This document shows, piece after piece, positions 17,128 through 20,806 of a stretch of 20,806 bases of DNA. Position numbers and translations under genes: made by a program. This DNA comes from Prevotellaceae bacterium (lineage in GTDB: Bacteria > Bacteroidota > Bacteroidia > Bacteroidales > UBA932). The notes under the pieces are model-generated. The model saw only the letters and a list, made by a program, of their open reading frames with translations, was not told the origin of the DNA and ran no database searches. Every line of letters begins with the position of its first letter. Position 1 is the stretch's first letter. Where the stretch lies: assembly GCA_031278135.1 (NCBI GenBank), contig JAITKY010000082.1, positions 1 to 20,806 on the forward strand. Direction: 5' to 3'.

Positions 17128-17149
17128 ATACCTTCTGTAATTGCGGGCG

Positions 17150-17179
17150 CAAAGGTATATAAAAATATTATTCTACCAA
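17150..17179 (-). promoter_or_regulatory. Promoter of tRNA-Gln (and perhaps hemW)
   Basis: On the minus strand TTG (17179-17177), exactly 19 bp, then TACCTTTG (17157-17150), 23 bp before the tRNA 5' end. No promoter is seen between the tRNA and hemW. Confidence 0.75.
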
Positions 17180-17258
17180 AAATTATTCTGTCCGAATTTT
17201 GTATATTATTGTTAAACAATTATTTATTTTCGATTATTCTTCGTGTTACATATAAAGA

Positions 17259-17280
17259 ATAGCGACTTTTGAGTCGCTAT
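17259..17280 (-). terminator. Hairpin ATAGCGACT-TTTG-AGTCGCTAT
   Basis: A perfect 9-bp stem with a 4-nt loop. On the minus strand it is followed by TCTTTATATG, a weak U tract, so it probably ends the candidate small RNA or read-through from pyrB. The stem shares AGTCGCT with the terminator behind rpmA at 20760-20787. Confidence 0.5.
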
Positions 17281-17432
17281 CCCTTATCAAACCAAGGTAT
17301 TTTTTTAAACAAACGAGTGGTTTAGCATATATGTTCAACTTGTCTAGAGTTATAATAGAGAGTTCTTTATGGTATAAAAATACCCGATATTTCTTTATTC
17401 CTGCTATATTCTTGTTATTTTACAAACGTCTT
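17259..17432 (-). ncRNA. Candidate small RNA, about 172 nt
   Basis: A minus-strand promoter-like box (TATATTTG) ends at 17439 and a strong 9-bp hairpin stands at 17259-17280, with no convincing reading frame between them. Inside, GGTATTTTT (complement of 17376-17384) can pair either locally with ATACC (hairpin at 17371-17384) or over a distance with AAAAATACC (complement of 17296-17304), that is, two competing folds. It could be a 6S-type or a regulatory RNA; I cannot identify a known family. The alternative is plain intergenic DNA after the HyfF-like gene. Confidence 0.4.
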
Positions 17433-17438
17433 TAGGCG

Positions 17439-17468
17439 CAAATATAGAATAAATTTTTTATTGTGTAA
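17439..17468 (-). promoter_or_regulatory. Promoter ahead of the candidate small RNA
   Basis: TATATTTG (17446-17439, minus) matches TAxxTTTG perfectly; 19 bp upstream stands TTA (17468-17466), one base from TTG. The next coding gene downstream is hemW more than 400 bp away, behind a hairpin and a second promoter, so this box serves something non-coding or nothing. The remaining 17469-17595 holds only an AT-rich hairpin (TTCACA/TGTGAA, 17559-17576) that could end the HyfF-like transcript. Confidence 0.5.
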
Positions 17469-17595
17469 AATATTTTTTGAAAAAAGTTAAAAATGTGGAT
17501 GTTAAAACAGGATTTCAGTCATATTTTATACACCTCTAAACGTTGAAAAATGTACTTTTTCACATTTTTTTGTGAATTTCGGTGGCATTGCCATG

Positions 17596-18996
17596 TTACG
17601 GTTTTGCACATTCGAGTATCATATCCATAAACCATTGAGGTTGATACATCCCAAAGACAAAGAAGATTGCGAGTAAGGCAAATTGAATACATAAAGTCAG
17701 ACTGTCTTCTTTTTCGACAGAGAGAACGGTTTCCGGTTTTTCGCTATACACTATCCTAAGCAGTTTAGTACAAAGGAAATAGAGTATTATGCAAATTACC
17801 GGTATCAATACAATCAAAGTGATTATGTTTTCGCTCACTGCCGAAAAGACGTACATTTCAGAGATGAACAATGCCGAAGGAGGAATCGCCGTCAGTCCTG
17901 ATAAACACAAAATCAGCACAAGCGAGCCTTTTGGAGATATGTGTCGGTAACCTCCAAGATTTTTCAGTTTGTAACTGCCATAAGTTTTTCCAATCACAGA
18001 CAGGCGCATGAAAGCGGTCGATTTCACAAAAGAGTGCATAAGCACATGAAAAACAGCATAAAACACACCTGTTTCACCCGTTGAAAGTATCAACAATGCA
18101 ATACCCATATTTTCGACGGTAGAATATGCAAAAAGTCTCTTACAGTGCTCTACCTGTGCGATATACACCGCTGCAACCAGCAGACTGATGAAACCGGCAA
18201 CAAACATGACATTCTGCGCCCATAGGAGAACCGGCGAGTCGAACAGCAGTTTGTATATCCTGAATATCGAAACAAAACCCAGATTCACCATTGCCGTAGA
18301 AAAAAATGCGCTCATGGGTGTCGGAGTAACATGATTTGCGTCAATACCAATCGGATAGAGAGGAAAATATTCCATTTTGCAACTGTAACCCGTCAAAACC
18401 AGCACAAAAGCAAGTTTCAAATACAGAGGGTTAGCCGCCGGAACTGCTTCAGCTAGACTGCCGAACGACATGTTGCCATGCTGATTTTTCAGCACTATAC
18501 TCAAAAACAGTATCCCGAGATATGCGATCAAAATACCTATCGAACAGACAAATACGTATTTCCAGGCAGCTTCCAGCGCTCTTTCTGTCCGCCGGTGATA
18601 TATCAACAACGCTGAACCCAAAGTAGTTGCCTCTATTAAAACCCAGGTCGCAGTAACATTATTCGAGAAGTAAGCACCTGTAATCGAAGCACATAACGAC
18701 ACAAAAGCGATGTTATACAGTCCGGTTTGTTTGACGTCTTCCTTGTCGAGATATTTTTTACTGTGATATAACACTGCAAATGAAATTATAACTAATGTTC
18801 CGAAAAAAAGTATTCCCAGACTGTCGTATTTGAAGATGCCTGTTTCGGTCGAATCTTTGTTCAGGATTGTGTATAACAAAAACAATGCCTGTACAACAAG
18901 AAAAGCAAAAGTCATATTAAACATATTTTTTTGCTCTGTCTCTTTGTATATCAGTCCAATGATAATAACAGCACAAAGGAAATAAACTAAAATCAT
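17596..18996 (-). CDS. HyfF-like proton-antiporter membrane subunit
   Basis: 466 residues, almost entirely membrane helices (about 13-14). It belongs to the NuoL/M/N-Mrp antiporter family and is closest to HyfF: ATWVLIEATTLGSALLI (116-132), ALEAAWKYVFVCSIGILIAYLG (140-161), GYSCK (203-207) and HVLMHSFVKSTAF (317-329). The charged residues of the proton path are kept: Glu122, Lys207, Lys325 and Glu380. The loop after Lys207, normally GLAPLHxWLPDAHSEAPAPVSA, is altered to MEYFPLYPIGIDANHVTPTPMSA-like sequence. It starts 4 bp after the stop of pyrB and is probably co-transcribed with it. Other subunits of such a complex are not adjacent. Confidence 0.82.
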   Translation of the reverse strand: MILVYFLCAVIIIGLIYKETEQKNMFNMTFAFLVVQALFLLYTILNKDSTETGIFKYDSLGILFFGTLVIISFAVLYHSKKYLDKEDVKQTGLYNIAFVSLCASITGAYFSNNVTATWVLIEATTLGSALLIYHRRTERALEAAWKYVFVCSIGILIAYLGILFLSIVLKNQHGNMSFGSLAEAVPAANPLYLKLAFVLVLTGYSCKMEYFPLYPIGIDANHVTPTPMSAFFSTAMVNLGFVSIFRIYKLLFDSPVLLWAQNVMFVAGFISLLVAAVYIAQVEHCKRLFAYSTVENMGIALLILSTGETGVFYAVFHVLMHSFVKSTAFMRLSVIGKTYGSYKLKNLGGYRHISPKGSLVLILCLSGLTAIPPSALFISEMYVFSAVSENIITLIVLIPVICIILYFLCTKLLRIVYSEKPETVLSVEKEDSLTLCIQFALLAIFFVFGMYQPQWFMDMILECAKP

Positions 18997-19000
18997 AAAA

Positions 19001-19909
19001 CTATATATTGTTGATGCCTAACAGATAACAAATTGCTGCCATACGGGCATAAACGCCATTTTTTGCCTGATTGAAATAATACGCCTTCGGGTTATTGTCC
19101 ACATCTTCGGATATTTCGCCGACACGCGGCAAAGGATGTAAAACCTTCATATTTGGTTTTGTCTTTTCGAGCATGGAATTACGAAGGACATACGTATTTT
19201 TCAGTTTTTCATATTCCATTGGCTCCGAAAACCGTTCTTTCTGAACTCTCGTCATATATACAATATCCGTATCGATAATGTTTTCAGCCAAATCGCGACA
19301 TTCTTCGAACCGTATATTTTCACGATTCAAATATTTTTTGTATTCTTCGGGCAAGGCAAGTTCTTTGGGCGCTATAAACCTGAATGTGGGGTTGAAATGC
19401 GACATTGCCATTAATAATGAGTGAACTGTACGCCCGTATTTCAGGTCGCCAACCATCGTTATGTGCAAATCGTGGAGACGTCCCTGCGTTTTCCGGATAG
19501 AATACAAATCGAGCAGTGTTTGAGTGGGATGCTGATTCGACCCGTCGCCGGCATTGATTACGGGCGCTGTGGAAACTTCGCTAGCATACCGGACGCTTCC
19601 CTCCAGCGGATGCCGCATCACAATCATGTCCGTGTAGTTGGAAATCATCGTGATAGTGTCTTTTAACGTCTCGCCTTTCGAAACGCTTGTGTTCGATACT
19701 TCCGAAAATCCTATCACTCTCGCACCCAACCGATTGATTGCCGTCTCAAAACTCAGGCGGGTACGTGTCGAAGGTTCGAAAAATATACTTGCAATGACTT
19801 TGTTTTCTGCAAGTTTCTGGTTCGGCTCGACTTCAAACGCCGCCGCCATATCCAGAATTTCTATTATCTCCGATTTGGAAAGATCATTTATTGATACCAG
19901 ACTTTTCAT
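19001..19909 (-). CDS. pyrB: Aspartate carbamoyltransferase catalytic subunit
   Basis: 302 residues from the ATG at 19909. It joins carbamoyl phosphate and aspartate, the committed step of pyrimidine synthesis. Motifs: the carbamoyl-phosphate site [12 protein letters not shown] (about 45-56), SKGETLKDT (about 75-83), [18 protein letters not shown] (about 122-139) and HPLPRVGEI (about 258-266). The frame runs up to a TTG at 19939, but that codon overlaps the -7 promoter box, so the ATG is the real start. In many Bacteroidales pyrB is followed by the regulatory-subunit gene pyrI; here a HyfF-like gene takes that place and pyrI is not in the window. Confidence 0.95.
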   Translation of the reverse strand: MKSLVSINDLSKSEIIEILDMAAAFEVEPNQKLAENKVIASIFFEPSTRTRLSFETAINRLGARVIGFSEVSNTSVSKGETLKDTITMISNYTDMIVMRHPLEGSVRYASEVSTAPVINAGDGSNQHPTQTLLDLYSIRKTQGRLHDLHITMVGDLKYGRTVHSLLMAMSHFNPTFRFIAPKELALPEEYKKYLNRENIRFEECRDLAENIIDTDIVYMTRVQKERFSEPMEYEKLKNTYVLRNSMLEKTKPNMKVLHPLPRVGEISEDVDNNPKAYYFNQAKNGVYARMAAICYLLGINNI

Positions 19910-19936
19910 TCTTCCGTTAAAATAATTTTGCGTGTG

Positions 19937-19966
19937 CAAAGTAACTCAAAAGAATTGATATGACAA
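19937..19966 (-). promoter_or_regulatory. Promoter of pyrB
   Basis: On the minus strand TTG (19966-19964), exactly 19 bp, then TTACTTTG (19944-19937), one base off consensus. Transcription would begin near 19930, some 20 nt before the ATG at 19909. Confidence 0.65.
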
Positions 19967-20058
19967 AAATTTTTACCGTCTCAATTGATTAACAGAACTT
20001 TCAATGCTGTCGCTAACTATGGTAATACGTTATCCTGAACAAAATTTTCACCCAAAAT

Positions 20059-20088
20059 TTGCTGTATTAAAAAATATGCTTACCTTTG
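20059..20088 (+). promoter_or_regulatory. Promoter of rplU-rpmA
   Basis: TTG at 20059-20061, 19 bp, then TACCTTTG at 20081-20088: a perfect match. The leader to the ATG at 20128 is about 33 nt. Confidence 0.8.
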
Positions 20089-20127
20089 TGCCCTGAAATT
20101 TTGTAATTTATATTTAAAAACACATTG

Positions 20128-20436
20128 ATGTACGCAATTGTAGAAATAGCAGGACAGCAGTTCAAAGTAACTAAGGATCAGAGACTTTTCGTACACCGTC
20201 TGGAGCAAGCTGAGGGCGACTCCGTAAGTTTCGATAAAATACTGCTAATAGATGACGACGGTAAGGTACAGGTTGGCGCACCTACAGTTAAAGACGCCAC
20301 AGTAACTGCAAAAGTATTGAAACATGTCAAAGGCGACAAAGTTATTGTTTTCAAGAAAAAACGCAGGAAAGGATACAAAGTGAAAAACGGGCATCGGCAG
20401 TTTTTTACTCAAATCCAAGTTGAAAATATTGCATAA
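20128..20436 (+). CDS. rplU: 50S ribosomal protein L21
   Basis: 102 residues from the ATG at 20128 (MYAIVEIAGQQFKV); the TTG just before it would only add one residue. L21 binds 23S rRNA in the large subunit. The family pattern is clear: YAIVEIAGQQ at the start, GDKVIVFKKKRRKGYKVKNGHRQ (about 70-92) and F-T-Q-I-Q-V at the end. It is followed after 24 bp by rpmA, the conserved rplU-rpmA pair. Confidence 0.97.
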   Translation: MYAIVEIAGQQFKVTKDQRLFVHRLEQAEGDSVSFDKILLIDDDGKVQVGAPTVKDATVTAKVLKHVKGDKVIVFKKKRRKGYKVKNGHRQFFTQIQVENIA

Positions 20437-20460
20437 TTAAAAGTTTTGGAGAAACAGTAA

Positions 20461-20718
20461 ATGGCACACAAGAAAGGAGTCGGCAGTTCAAAAAACGGAC
20501 GCGAATCGCACAGTAAACGATTGGGTGTGAAAATCTTCGGAGGACAAACTACTAAAGCAGGAAATATTTTAATCCGCCAAAGAGGAACTGTTCACTACCC
20601 GGGAGAAAACGTAGGTATCGGCAGAGACCATACCTTGTACGCTCTCATTGATGGAATCGTAGTTTTCAAAAAGAAAACTAATTCAAAATCTTATGTATCT
20701 GTTGTTGCTCAATCGTAA
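20461..20718 (+). CDS. rpmA: 50S ribosomal protein L27
   Basis: 85 residues. [16 protein letters not shown] is the standard N-terminus, which reaches the peptidyl transferase centre, followed by [20 protein letters not shown] and the [15 protein letters not shown] segment ([11 protein letters not shown]). There is no N-terminal extension that would need processing, unlike Firmicutes L27. It forms one transcript with rplU, ending at the hairpin behind it. Confidence 0.97.
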   Translation: MAHKKGVGSSKNGRESHSKRLGVKIFGGQTTKAGNILIRQRGTVHYPGENVGIGRDHTLYALIDGIVVFKKKTNSKSYVSVVAQS

Positions 20719-20759
20719 AAGATTCTGTCAACCACTTTGATACGAAAATTGAATCTGAT

Positions 20760-20792
20760 GAGTCGCTCTCTGAAAAAAGAGCGACTCTTTTT
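20760..20792 (+). terminator. Intrinsic terminator of rplU-rpmA
   Basis: GAGTCGCTCT (20760-20769) pairs perfectly with AGAGCGACTC (20778-20787) around an 8-nt loop, followed by TTTTT: a textbook Rho-independent terminator 41 bp after the rpmA stop. Confidence 0.9.
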
Positions 20793-20806
20793 GTGCGCCG
20801 TGCATC

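Noticed and set aside
19910..19939. TTG extension of pyrB
   Set aside because: The TTG overlaps the -7 promoter box, ahead of the predicted transcription start; family members begin near the ATG at 19909.

Overview
The window reads as a chromosomal segment of a low-GC Bacteroidota bacterium, most likely order Bacteroidales. Support: nearly every start region carries the Bacteroidetes promoter (-33 TTG, about 19 bp, -7 TAxxTTTG) instead of a sigma70 promoter; Shine-Dalgarno sequences are essentially absent; the tRNA genes do not encode CCA; and the gene set (DUF4290 next to murA, a GT5 N-domain-only 'glycogen synthase', an FtsE with a C-terminal extension, MurA with Asp in place of the catalytic Cys) is characteristic of that group.

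Layout. 1-6976 (+): the tail of an unknown gene, a lipoprotein, then a tight cluster of a GT5-like single-domain protein, an unknown 234-aa protein, a DUF4290 protein, murA and a MATE exporter, followed by folB and aroK. 6977-7395: non-coding, with a 21-bp periodic CTAG-type tandem array and a 165-bp MITE-like element. 7396-10050 (-): an operon of ABC ATPase, ABC permease, YtrA-type GntR regulator and a membrane-anchored GIN/DUF2807-like protein, with a palindromic operator at its predicted transcription start. 10051-10414: divergent control region. 10415-14842 (+): gyrB, an M23-LysM endopeptidase, an ftsE-type ATPase and a HyfE-like membrane protein. 14971-17127: tRNA-Cys (-), a NuoB/HycG-like iron-sulfur protein (+), hemW (-), tRNA-Gln (-). 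17128-17595: non-coding, with a promoter-to-hairpin unit that looks like a small RNA gene. 17596-19909 (-): pyrB followed by a HyfF-like antiporter subunit. 20128-20787 (+): rplU, rpmA and a strong terminator.

The most interesting theme is an energy-converting-hydrogenase / complex I-related set (HyfE-like, HyfF-like, HycG/NuoB-like) split over three unrelated loci: behind gyrB-ftsE, alone beside tRNA-Cys, and behind pyrB. The HycG/NuoB-like protein has lost three of the four cysteines that normally hold the proximal [4Fe-4S] (N2-type) cluster, but keeps a complete ferredoxin cluster. The HyfF-like and HyfE-like proteins keep their key charged membrane residues. This resembles the 'Ehr' (energy-converting hydrogenase related) complexes; the catalytic large subunit is not in the window.

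Other points of interest are the 165-bp inverted-repeat element with flanking ATTAA copies, the 21-bp-periodic palindrome array, the candidate 172-nt small RNA, and an M23-LysM hydrolase next to ftsE without ftsX.
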